Below, one piece after another: positions 1 to 11,582 of a stretch of 64,000 nucleotides of DNA. The stretch lies in NCBI GenBank assembly GCA_004565275.1, contig SDOX01000020.1, positions 251,189-315,188 of the forward strand, given 5' to 3'. A program made the translations under genes and the position numbers. This DNA comes from Nannochloropsis salina CCMP1776. Lineage: Eukaryota > Sar > Eustigmatophyceae > Eustigmatales > Monodopsidaceae. The first letter of the stretch is position 1, and each line of letters starts with the position of its first letter. The notes beneath the pieces are model-generated. The model saw only the letters and a program-made list of their open reading frames with translations, was not told the DNA's origin and ran no database searches.

Positions 1-1401
<1,401 letters not shown>

Positions 1402-2171
1402 GGAGGGAAGAAGGGAGGGAGGGAGGGAGGGAGGGAGATATGGAAAGGATGGGCTTGGTGGACTGAGAGGGGGCTGGAACAGTAAGTTTGTAAGGAATCG
1501 CGCGTGGCGTGCATCCAGGGGACGGCGGGATGGGATGAGAGGGGCTAGGGGGGAGGGAAGGGCACGGAGAGCGCGCAAGGGGGGGGTCCGGCGTCCCACG
1601 GTGAGAGGGATCGGGAGAGACACGCCCTGTCTGAAGAAATTGAGTCAGGGGACACAGACGCGAACCAAATACGCATAGCTTTTGGTTTTCTCATAGTCGC
1701 ACACCCTGTGCCTGCCGCCCAGGCCACGACGGCCTCCTTGACGTGCCTTCCTCTTCTTGCCTGGCCTCCTCGGTCCCCCCCTTTTGCCCCTCCCTCCCCC
1801 CCCCCTCGTCCTTCCCAGCCTCCCTCCCAGCTCCTCATTCCTAGACATGTCCAGGCGCTTTGAACACGCTCCTCCAAGAGAAAACGACGCGCACGGTGTG
1901 ACTGTAGCTGTCTCAATCGCCTTCATTGCCCTCTTTCTTTACCCTTTCCTTGCATCGCTCCTGCTCCTCCGCCGTTCCTTGCCCACCGCGAACGCGTAGA
2001 CGCCAAATCGCCACCGAAACATTCGTGACACAATTTTCCCCCATTTGACACGGCGTCTTCCTTCCCGGGCGCCTCATCCTGCTGAGTCCGACGGCCACGG
2101 ACAAGGCTCTCACCAAGCCCTCTCCCCCCCCTCCCTTCCTCCCTCCCTTCGTCCCCCAAACCCACCCTGTC
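1402..2171. other. Convergent intergenic region
   Basis: This is the space between the 3' ends of the MSI1 gene (+) and the SRPBCC gene (-). It holds the GGGA tract and pyrimidine-rich sequence around 1750-1830 and 2120-2160. I see no gene here. Confidence 0.6.
1411..1438 (+). repeat. (GGGA)n tract just after the MSI1 stop codon
   Basis: Uninterrupted GGGA units, G-rich on the sense strand, begin about 10 bases after the stop codon. Four or more GGG runs with 1-nt loops match the consensus for a very stable quadruplex in the RNA. Confidence 0.8.
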
Positions 2172-2855
2172 TTACTCGTCGAGCCCCCCGCTCGCCTCTA
2201 TCCTCTTCTCGCGTATCTCCTTCATCAACACCTGCCTATACCTCGTCAGGTCGCTCTGGAGCGTGCTCTCGATGTACCTCTTCACCAGACCTACGTCCCC
2301 GAGCTTGGCGATGGGCTTGGGCACACTGTATGAGATGGTCAAGGCCATGCTCGTCATCCCGGGCCGCCGCTCCTCAAACGTCACCAGGCCACGGTTAGGC
2401 AAACCCGTCCTGCTCTCCCAGGAGATGCGCCGCCCGGGTTCCTCGATCGTATTTTGCGCCTTCCACGCCACAGTGAAGCCACGGGACTCCAACGTCCATT
2501 CCGAAATCCGTTCCACCTTGTCGAGAAACTGCACAGACCTGAGCCATGGGCTCCAACGTGGGTGCTCTTCGAGCTGAGAGTACAGCGCATAACACGCCTC
2601 GGGCGTGGCTGGCACCTCGATCTCTACCTTGGTATCGACCCAGGATGAGAGGATGAGGCGGCTGGGCTGACGCGTATACGATATCGGAAACGCGCCCACG
2701 GACGGAACGGGTGGAAAAGAATAGGACTTATACAGGGGGCAGGTGAGAAAAGCCGTGATGGGCAGCAGGGACGGGAAAAGAAGGAGGAGCTGGAGGAGGA
2801 GGGTAGGTGGGGAGAAGCTTGTTGCTCCCCTAGGATGTGCTTGTGATGGCGGCAT
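2172..2855 (-). CDS. Plastid-targeted SRPBCC (polyketide cyclase/START-like) protein
   Basis: The 227-residue protein starts at the ATG at 2853-2855; the frame is open further upstream but that part looks non-coding. Residues 15-35 form a strongly hydrophobic signal segment (LLLQLLLLFPSLLPITAF). It is followed by a Ser/Pro/Arg-rich transit-like stretch, which fits heterokont plastid import, although the motif is ITAF rather than the classical ASAF. From about residue 75 the sequence follows the SRPBCC cyclase/dehydrase pattern: VEIEVPATPEACYALYSQLE, then HPRWSPWLRSV, GFTVAWKAQNTIEEPGRRISWES, a LVTFEERRPGMTSMALTISY strand pair, and a C-terminal helix VKRYIESTLQSDLTRYRQVL. This resembles plastid cyclase/dehydrase proteins of algae and plants, and more remotely COQ10. 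The ligand is unknown; a lipid or pigment-binding role is only inferred. It is encoded by one exon. Confidence 0.75.
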   Translation of the reverse strand: MPPSQAHPRGATSFSPPTLLLQLLLLFPSLLPITAFLTCPLYKSYSFPPVPSVGAFPISYTRQPSRLILSSWVDTKVEIEVPATPEACYALYSQLEEHPRWSPWLRSVQFLDKVERISEWTLESRGFTVAWKAQNTIEEPGRRISWESRTGLPNRGLVTFEERRPGMTSMALTISYSVPKPIAKLGDVGLVKRYIESTLQSDLTRYRQVLMKEIREKRIEASGGLDE

Positions 2856-4460
2856 TCGTGCAGTGGCAGATTCCGGCGCCAAGAGCGGAAATCTAGGTCT
2901 GTTAAAGATTGTCAAGCGGAGATCGGTTGAGAAACTGAAACTTAACAGCGCAGGGAGCACATCTATGGTCGATGAGCTCGTCTCCGAGTGCCTCGTGCGT
3001 CGTCCTCGCTGTCGGGGAGCTTGGCAGACTAGGCGATCCGCAAGGGGAAAAAACAAACTGGCACATTTCTCGGTCCTTTCTTTCTTACGTTAGTGCGTAT
3101 TGGAGGTATGTTTCATTAGGAAGTAGCAGGGCCATGCCAAATCTTGGGGTCGCACGCCGCGTGGGCATGTCCGCATGGTCATGCCACCGCCCGATTATCA
3201 GGGGGGGCTGGGAAGATCGGAACGGAACGTCCAACGCCGCCGTAGCCCAGGCACGTGGGCACCAAAGACCATTGGCATGATCGTGCATCCTCGTGTGGGG
3301 ACCCACTCGTTGCCGCCAGATGCACTCTAGTCGCAGGTGATTTCCGGTCGCGACTGTGAGCCTTGTTGGGCCATTTACATTTAGGTGCGTGGCTCTTGCA
3401 CCTAAGAGCAACGAGTCGACTGCTTTCTTTTCAAGGACTTTCCACCCGAAGTTCTAACTTTGCAGACGTGCAAGGTTAGGAAATCCCCCATTTTTTATTG
3501 TTCCAAAGAGAACGACGGCCTACTGTGTCCTTGGTCACGCATTTCCAGTGTGCGACTGTGTTCTGAGAGTCTCCGCGGCCTTAAGGTGGGCGAGGGCGCC
3601 CGCGTTCAGGGGCTCGAGGTGGACTCGACTCTAGCCTGAGTGTTCTTGTCAGCTATGACTGAAACTGCCGGCACAGCTTAACCTCTAATGTACCTCCGCG
3701 TTGATTCCATTGCACACTCTTCTCTCCCACAGATCGCACTTGCTCCGGTAACCGGCCAGTGCTCCCACCACGCTTTAGCACAGGTTTTGAATCTCACAGG
3801 GTTCGCCCAGGCCCTCCCAACTTCACGCGTGCGTCTCCTCCAGGTGGCACACGTTCAACGCTCCGCTTTCCGCCAAGAAAGAGTGTTTGACAACTTATCA
3901 ATTTGTCATACTGCCCGCCAAGCTATCTAGTGCACTTGCCATTCCCTTTGCGTGGCGACCGGTAAGGATAAAGGGAGGTGAGAGAAGACGAGAAGGTCAC
4001 GGGAGGGGACTCGAGTTGGAAAGGAAGGCAAGGATCTCGGCGTGCATGACGAGGTTGTGGGACCGCCGCCAATGACTCCCGTTTAACGCTTAAATCTTAC
4101 CCGACAAGCGGGATGCGGCACCGGTGAGGGCTGACACTCATGCAATTGGCACTGACGCGGCAGGCCGGTTATGTGCCCTCCTTTCTCATCATGGACCTCA
4201 TGAAGCCGTCCCCGCCATCACTCGCCCTCCTACCAGGTGCTCAATCCTCGCTTACGTGCTGTCCTTGGCGTCCTCGCTTCACTTTTGTTTTCCTTGCGCC
4301 GCCCTGCGTCGTGCCTGTGCCGAAGCTCTTGCACCGCGTCCTCAGACGTCACGGATTTGGATTTGCCCGCTCCCGCGCGCACTCTCGGCAGTCGTTGTTG
4401 TTGTCTTGAAGACGACACACACCGGCTTCCCTTCTCTCACCCCGTTTTTCAACCCCGTCC
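2856..4460. other. Divergent intergenic region
   Basis: About 1.6 kb separate the start of the SRPBCC gene (-) and the start of the RNF10-like gene (+). Short open frames exist (3688-3930, 4124-4483), but none has recognisable domains, convincing composition or splice support. It probably contains both promoters and 5' UTRs. Confidence 0.5.
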
Positions 4461-7387
4461 ATGAGCTTGTCGCATTTGCTTAACTTTCGATACGAACGTT
4501 ATGACCCAACACCCACTGCGGCCGGAGCCGCTGCTCACAAGCACCACCATCAGCACCAGAAAAAGCGACCCTCGCTTCGGTCGCGCTCCAAGGAGCATTT
4601 CTTACAGACAAAGTGAGGAGGGAAAGGGTCCGGGGGGATGGGGGGGGGTGATAGACGCGTTGTGACACAGGTCTCACCCCCTCCCCCCCCACCACCATCC
4701 TTTCGCCTGCCTTTTATCCCCGCCTCCCTACCCAGTTTCCGCCTGGTGCTTTCTCCCCTCGTGCCCCCCTCCCACCCTGCGCTCTTCGACGCGGACTCCC
4801 CCATGGACTGGGAGCATGTGGACCTCGTCCTCCTCCCTTCCCTTATCCCCACCCTCCCCCCTTGCCCCATCTGCTTCGACCATCCGCATGCTGCCCAGAT
4901 CACGCGCTGCGGGCATCACTACTGTGCTCCCTGCGTCTTGAGGTATCTGGAAGAAGAAGGATGCGTTCGCCGCTGCCCAATGTGCCTGGAGCACATCCAC
5001 CAAAGCGACTTGAGGCCCCTGGAGGCCTGGTCGCCCTCCCTTCCTGCCTCATCACCGCCGCTCTCCGCCTCCCCGTCACCGCCCTCCTCGTCGGCTGAGT
5101 CCGAGGAGGCGAGGGAGGAGGAAGCAGGCCGGGAAGAACGGGTGAAATTCCTGCTGTTGGCGCGCACGAAGGGGTCGCTGACGCCGCGGGTGGTGGAAGG
5201 AGGGGGAGGAGGAGGGGGAGGGGGGGGAACCGGGTACGGGGAAGGAGTAGCAGCGTGGGGAGTGAAGAGGAAGGGGGCTGGGCCCCCGGATTGGCTGAGG
5301 CCCTGGAGGAGGAAGAAAAGTGTTCCTCCGGGAAGGTGTCCTTCCTGGGTACTCGGGCTTCCTCCCCCCCCTCGGCCACGCCCCTGCCGCGTCTTCTCCT
5401 CCCTCGCGTGGGGTCGCCCGAGGCTGCCTTTTCCCGCCTCATCCTCTCCTCGTGGGAGCAAGAAGTGGCGACCTTAACCCGGGAGGCGGCGGAGTTGGTG
5501 GCGGCGCGGGAGGAAAGCGTCGGGGTGGAGGGCGCCGAGTGGATCCCTTTCATCGACGAGGCCTTGAAGATGCTGGACCGGCGGCGCGAGAAATATGCTG
5601 CTCGGAGGCCAAGAGGCCAGGGCCTGGTCGAAGGACCGCCCGAGTCGCGGGCGGGGATGGGTCGGGAGGACGCCGCCGGAAGGGGAGGAGGAGGGAAGGG
5701 AGGGAAAGGGGGAGGGCCCGTTGGAGGCTCGGGTCCCGCGCAGGCGTCGACGCCGCGCCCGTCTCAACGGCCCCGTGGGCATAGCGAAGGCACGGGCGGG
5801 TCTGGGGGAGGAAAGGAAGGGGGAGGGAGGGGAAGAGGGGGAGGGGGCGAGCCAGGGGAGGGGGGCTTTTCCGCCGCCTGCGCTGCCGACGGCTTTCCCT
5901 TTCCCATGGACGACGTTCCCTCCGCCCGGGAGGACAAAGCCTGCCCGTCCTCCCCCCCGGCCTCCCTCGGCCCCTCGTCTCTCAGCGGGGAGGGCCTGGA
6001 CTCGCAGGCTTCCCACTTCTACCAGCTCGAGGACGGCCAGCTCGCCTTCCTCCACCCACTGACCATGCGCTGCCTGATGGCCGAGGCGGGCGGGCGCCAC
6101 GCTCTGCTGCCCCGAGTGGTGGAGGGGACGGTCTTGGAGGCGGAGACCCTGGTGCTGACGCCGGAGCTACGAGGTGAGGGAAACGGGTGGGGGAGGGGAC
6201 GGTCGGGGGTTCGCTTGTGTGCGCATGGGCCGAAAGGCCCTGTGTGGATGGTCGGCGGGTTTCCGGCGAGGCGTGGGGCTACGTACGCCGGAGAGACGTT
6301 CACCGTACACTCTGAAGCTCACTGTGTCGTACACTCACATGCTCGCCGCCTTGTCCTTCTTCTCTCTCCGCCTCCTACAGGACGGTATGGCTTCCTGAAG
6401 CACCTCCCCCTCTACTCGAGCGTGAAGCTGGTCGAGCTGGCCCTCCCCCCCGCCCTCCTCTCCCCGCCAACCTTGGAGCTTTTCAAGCCGGAGATGAAAA
6501 AGCGGGCGCAGCGGAGGAAGCAGCGGGAGCGGGCGGAAGAGAGGGAGGCAGCACGGCGGGCGCGGGAGGTGGAGAGGGAGGCCGTGCGGGAAGCAGGGCG
6601 GGGGTCGAGCCTGACGGAGGAGGAAATCCGACGAATCCAGGCGCAGCGTGAGAAGGGTGTGGACTTGAATGGGCCGCAGCCGTGGGAAGCGGCGAGGATG
6701 GTGTCGGGCGGGGACAGGCGGGAGGAGGCAGGGGATGGAGAGGACGGGGGAAAGGAAGGAGAGAAGGAGGGGGGCGGGCTGAGTGGGAGCCCCTCGGAGG
6801 AACGTCGCGCCCTGACGTCGTCCTTTGCCGAGGTGATCCGGAAGAAAGGGGGGGCGGCGACGACTGTGCTCCGAGAGGAAATGTTCCCGGCGTTGGGAGG
6901 TGGTGGAGGCGGTTCGCCCGCGCCCATGTCCTCCTCTCCCCCAGGCCGCAAGTCTGACCCCCCGCCCTTATCCGGGGCTGTGCCAGCGAACGGAGGGACT
7001 GGCGGGACGTCCGGGACAGGGGGCTCAGGAGGCAGGGACTGCTCCTCCTCTCCCTCCCTCCGTGCCTCCGCCCCGTCCATGGGGCGCGTACGGGAGCCGG
7101 AGTCAGGCGGGGAGGGAGGGAGGGGGGTCTGGACGGGGCGGACTCCGTTCTCGGTTACCTTGGGTACGTCGTCTTCCCTCCCGGAGAGGAGCGAGACCGG
7201 CGGCATGTGGCAGGCTGGGCAGGCCAGTCCTGGGGCCTCCGTCTCTCCCACGGCGTCGGACGGGAAAGAGCCGCCGAGGCCTGGTAAGCAGCCCCTGCAA
7301 CCACACCAACAGCAGAAGAAGAAGGGAAAGGGAGGCGGGAAGGGTATCCCTATCTTCTCGACAGGCTCGCAGCGAAGCTATGGATGA
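4461..7387 (+). CDS. RNF10: RNF10/Mag2-type RING E3 ubiquitin ligase
   Basis: Exon 1 (4461-4612) encodes MSLSHLLNFRYERYDP...KEHFLQT, matching the RNF10 N-terminal HLLNF...KELFLQ block. The 4613-4735 intron joins in phase to NFRLVLSP. The RING is CPICFDHPHAAQITRCGHHYCAPCVLRYLE...CPMC (about 4864-4986). Further family blocks are the FSRLILSS helix near 5430, HFYQLEDGQLAFLHPLTMRCL near 6015-6075, and LPLYSSVKLVELAL near 6400. A second intron, 6174-6380, is confirmed by phase (LRG|RYGFLKH). The tail has a charged coiled-coil-like region, SFAEVIRKK and FPAL motifs, and Gly/Ser linkers. RNF10 and Mag2 ubiquitinate 40S ribosomal proteins in stalled-ribosome quality control. The frame changes between about 5190 and 5255, inside a long G/GGA run with no convincing intron. 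A missing or extra base in the assembly is the simplest reading. About 865 residues. Confidence 0.85.
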
Positions 7388-8574
7388 CATAGGGAGGAGA
7401 AGAGGCGGGGAAAGGGAAAGAAGAGCGCGGGGGCTTGCCCGCTGGGACGAGTCTAAACCGCCAGGTGGTCGAGGTTTGGGTAAAGTAATGTGTGGCTGGG
7501 GTTGGATGGTGCGAGAAACATCATTGAAAGAGAGCGAGACGATGCTGTCGCGTAGCCCCGTGTCGGGGCACAGCCTTGGAGTCTGTAAAAAAGGGATGCT
7601 AGGGTAGTACGTAGGGCCTCACAAATGAGAAGGGGATTGTGACATGTGGGCAGCTGCAGAGGCAGGAATAATGGCCGTTTATTGATTGCACTGTTGCAGC
7701 AACATCGGCGGGACTGGAAGGGATAGCAGCCAGACCGCTCACAGGGTCAGGGTGGTAGGATCATTCTATTGAGCTGGGGGGGGGGAGGCACCTGTACATA
7801 TGTGCATGCATGTTGTCTGGTACGCGCTTGAAACGAGGAAGAGGGATGTCGACTGGACATGACCAGGCAAGGGAAGAAATTTGGCGCCGCAACTTCCGCG
7901 AGCACCGTGGGAAATTAAGGATAGATGCTGAGGAGCCATTGAGTATCCAATGGAGAAGATTACGTTAACATCAGATATTTTTTAGGGAAAAGAGGCGACA
8001 AGGCCCCGTCCCGAAGATGAGTGCAACAGCTCCATGGCACTAAGACAAGGCACGTTTGCCGAAGAAAAAAAGAAAAAGAGGTTTCCTGCCCATGAGAACA
8101 ATTTAAATTTATTTTATGGGTGCCCTGTGCCTAGGCAGTCACTTTACTAAGTCGGTCTTTCCCCCCCCCCCGCTACCTGCTTCATTTGCCTATTCCTGTC
8201 GACATGGGGCCTTGAGTCTTAAATTTTCGGGCCTCACTTTCCTCCTGCCCCTCTGTGCTTTACTCATCGCCACTGGATGCCCATCGTCTCTTCCCACGCT
8301 CCGGCAGTTGCCCTCGCACCTGATTTGTATCCTGAAACCTCCCTCCTTTCCTGACGGTGTTCGACGCCACACCCCGCTACATTCCTTCCAACGCGCACCC
8401 CACCTATTGCATCGAGGCCCCTGCACGCCGTTAGACAGACTTTCCTGAGCACAACCGAGGTAGTTAAGGAGACATGATGCTCGAGTCCCCGGTCCGACAT
8501 CGAGGGTTGGGCTTCCAGGAAAGCCGCCAGGATTGGGCGCACGAAGGGATTGGGAGAGGCCGCTAGCTACCCCC
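7388..8574. other. Convergent intergenic region
   Basis: This stretch lies between the ends of the RNF10-like gene (+) and the DHHC gene (-). It contains moderately AT-rich UTR-like sequence and a run of C at 8161-8170. I see no supported gene. Confidence 0.5.
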
Positions 8575-10092
8575 CTAGTTTTCCATTCGTGTCGCGTTCC
8601 CGAAGACCCCGCTCTGCGCCGCCAGGCAGGCCAAGACGAACAAGACGTAGGTGAGCCAGACGCAATTGAAGCAGAGGAAGGCCCCCATATTGCCACTCCC
8701 CACGCAGTGGCCCATCCAGGGACAGTGATGGTCCATCCCTTCGATGCAGACGCCGCAGTCTTCGCAGTGTCGGGCGGTAGGGCCGGTGTAGAGGCGACAA
8801 ATGCTGCAGTACTTCCGGCGGGGCAACGAGGGCGGGACGGAGCGCGTGATGAGGCCCGGGTCGAGGCAGGCGGTGCGTAGAAGGGTCAAAAGGGTGAGGC
8901 CCGTGTAGACACCGGCGACAAGGACGAAGAAGAGGCCGAGGGGGACGCAGACGTGGGAAATGAAGAGGAAAGAGGCGAGGCAGACGAGGAAGACTGTGAA
9001 GACCACGCCGGCCCAGTGGGGCCCGACTGTGTACAAACGCCCGCCAGGGGGCGGCGGGCAGGAGGAGGAAGGCGGGGAGGGCCCGAGGGAAGAGGAGGGC
9101 GGGGGGGGGGACAGGTAGATCAGGTAGTGGTGGCGGGCCGCTGGGACGCGTGGCATGTTGATCAGGTTGCAGAGGCACTCCTGGAGGGTGGAGGGGGAAG
9201 GGAAGAGATTCAGGGAGATGGTGACGCGGAAAAATAGCTTCTATAGCTCTACTGCAAACAGGCCCAGATGGTTGCAGCCTGCTCGCACACTTTCATGCAT
9301 GGGGCGTGCAGCATTGCAGAGGCACAAGTGCGTGGCAAGGCTGGGCAATCACATCACGCTTACTTACGAAGGGGTCGGGATGGTCCTCGTCATACAGCAC
9401 AGGTAGAGGGCATTCCATGCCCCCTCTCGAGAAGCTCAAAATCTGCCCCACAATGTTTCGGGTGGATATGAGCAGGTCCAAAGGCCTTCTCCGTGGGGTT
9501 GTGCTCGAGGAGGAGGCTGACCGCGAGGGTAAGGGGGAGTGCGTGGCCCCCAGGTGGCCGGCAGGCGCGGAGGAGGGCATGGACGTCGTCCCAAGGCTGA
9601 TATAAGGCGACGATGACAGCCATGGCGTTGGGGTTCGTAAGGCTTCACACCCGCTCTCCATTTCCATCTACGAAAAGGCGCGAAATCGAAGAGAAGAGGG
9701 ACCGTAGACATGGCAGAGCATGAGTTTCCAAGCCAAAGTCCCCCCCTTTCCCGTCTTGGTCTCTCCAAGGCAAAAGCACTTTTATGTATCCTCATGCCTT
9801 CAATCTCCCGATACACGATCTCCTCGTGCTTAATCACTCTCTACCGCCGCGCCTCTACTTCCCTTCCCCCCCTCCTTTTTTCATGGCCTACCGGAGTCCC
9901 TCGGAATGGTTTTCCGCAGCGTGTAGATTCCTGGATCCGCCTTCTCAAAGCATCGGCTGACAGCAAATTTTCTTCATCCTCTTCCACTACATGCTCGACG
10001 TCGCGTGAATGGTTCACATTCTTAATTTCTCCTTCCTCGTCTTGCTCGGCAGCTTGCTCTTTAAGCGGCGACTCCGCTATGGGTGACAACAT
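8575..10092 (-). CDS. DHHC-type protein S-acyltransferase
   Basis: The last exon (8575-9180) carries the DHHC cysteine-rich domain: KYCSICRLYTGPTARHCEDC, GVCIEGMDHHCPWMGHCVG, then NMGAFLCFNCVWLTYVLFVL. Two transmembrane helices precede it (FTVFLVCLASFLFISHVC and LFFVLVAGVYTGLTLLTLL) and one follows. These enzymes attach palmitate to cytosolic cysteines of membrane proteins; the DHHC cysteine is the acyl acceptor. Upstream exons are inferred: 9368-9667 ends DEDHPDPF before a strong donor GTAAGT, joins in phase to ECLCNLINMPRV, and follows an acceptor at 9668-9669. A further exon, 9892-10092 (MLSPIAESPLKEQAAEQDEE...), ends at GTAGGC in matching phase. The sum is 1107 nt, 368 residues. The protein stops soon after the third helix, so it is short at the C-terminus and may lack the fourth helix. 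The 3' exon is certain; the two 5' exons are moderately supported. Confidence 0.8.
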
Positions 10093-11582
10093 ACGTAATG
10101 ACGTATACGTGCGTTATCCACCTCTTCCTACTCCTAAAATATTTAATATGATATTATGACGGGGCGACATTTGTAAATGCTCGCAATGAACGCGTGAAGT
10201 GTACGAGACGAGGATCAGGGGAGGTTTCCGGCCGCGCCGGCCTTGTGCATGTCCCCTTTCTCAGTTAGGAGTCCGAGAATTCCGGTGTCTGGCGTGCAAA
10301 CAGAATGACAGGTCTGACAGTTGAATAAAAAATTGAGGCTTTCGCCACCAGCATGTGTGTAGGAGGCCGATAAACGCGGCCCTTATGTCTTTTGGAGAGT
10401 CCTGCCGCCGGGGGCGACAGCACCTTTCAAGATGGGAGGGTCGTGATGTCATCCTCAGCACAAGTCGCCGTGTAGACACGACCACTGCGACGCGACTCCA
10501 CGCCTGGGTGCATGGGAAAGCATGCACACCTCTTCGTGGTGTCATCCATGCATTTTCGGGTCGGACGGGAGGAAGCAGGTGGATTTGGGCAATGGCGGTT
10601 TGGCAGGAAAGGCTTGAGGGAGGAGGAGGGAGGGAGGGCAGCTAGCTCCCTCTTCACGGAGGTCAACGGCGCGAGTACCACGGAGTCGACCGCCGGAGCC
10701 GTCTAAGTCCACACCTTCTGTGCATGCATGTTTTCAGTCGTGCCCTTCCACTGCAGGGTTTTCCCCGAGGACGGGCTGGCAGTGGTGCAGGTGCATGATC
10801 CCTTGATTTCTTTGAGTCTCGTTAATAGCAGACCCCCTGACCTATCCTTGCCTCTTATGAGATAGTCAGGCCCTCCATTTCACGCTTTTCATTTCCCCTT
10901 CGCCCTAGCACCTATGTAAGAACGTCTCAATTGTAAGGAAGAGATGTATTGATGGTGCAAGCGGTCGATATAGGTGTCTGATGTGACTAAGAATGCGGCA
11001 GTGAAAATAGGGATGTGATGAGGATGATAAGGTTAAGCGCGACGTCCGCAAGAAATTGTGTTTCTGGCCGGTTGGAGTTTCTGCGCCTCAAGGCAGTCAC
11101 TCGATACCTTGCTGCGTATTAATAACGAATACTGCATGGTAGCGTGCAGTCATGAAAAATGTCCCTTCAATGCTTGGGGGTCTTCCACAGCACCCCCAAT
11201 CTTTTCAGGTTCCTCTCTCATTCATCCCCTTTCTCGCCCTGGTTTCCGAGAAATAGGTGTTAAGGACAAGAAGCAGCAGAACAGGGCAAGAACCTTGAAG
11301 TTAAAATCGGTAAGAAGCAGCGTACGCATCGAGGGATCGAGAAAGGGTACCAGATGCCGATGGTCTCGCGGTGTTGAAGCGCGGTACGGCATTCCAGTGT
11401 AGGAAAGCGGCCAAGATAACGCTGACAGCGGTACAGGAGCTGCACCTCGCAGTAAAACCAGAGTTCTCGTCCAGAAAGAAATTGCTGTGGAAGTAGCAAA
11501 CAGTTTCGGGCCCTTTATCCCTTCTACCTACGGCGCAGCACCTGCTCACTTCCTAATCGCGACCCGAAACGTCTCTAGTGCC
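10093..11582. other. Divergent intergenic region
   Basis: About 1.5 kb lie between the starts of the DHHC gene (-) and the TPS gene (+). Short open frames have no recognisable content. The open frame immediately upstream of the TPS start begins without an ATG and is taken as 5' UTR. Confidence 0.5.

Noticed and set aside
9390-9623. Alternative minus-strand frame beginning MAVIVALYQPWDD within the DHHC gene
   Set aside because: It reads naturally, but it cannot be joined in phase to the DHHC exon, whereas the overlapping frame ends at a strong GTAAGT donor in the right phase.
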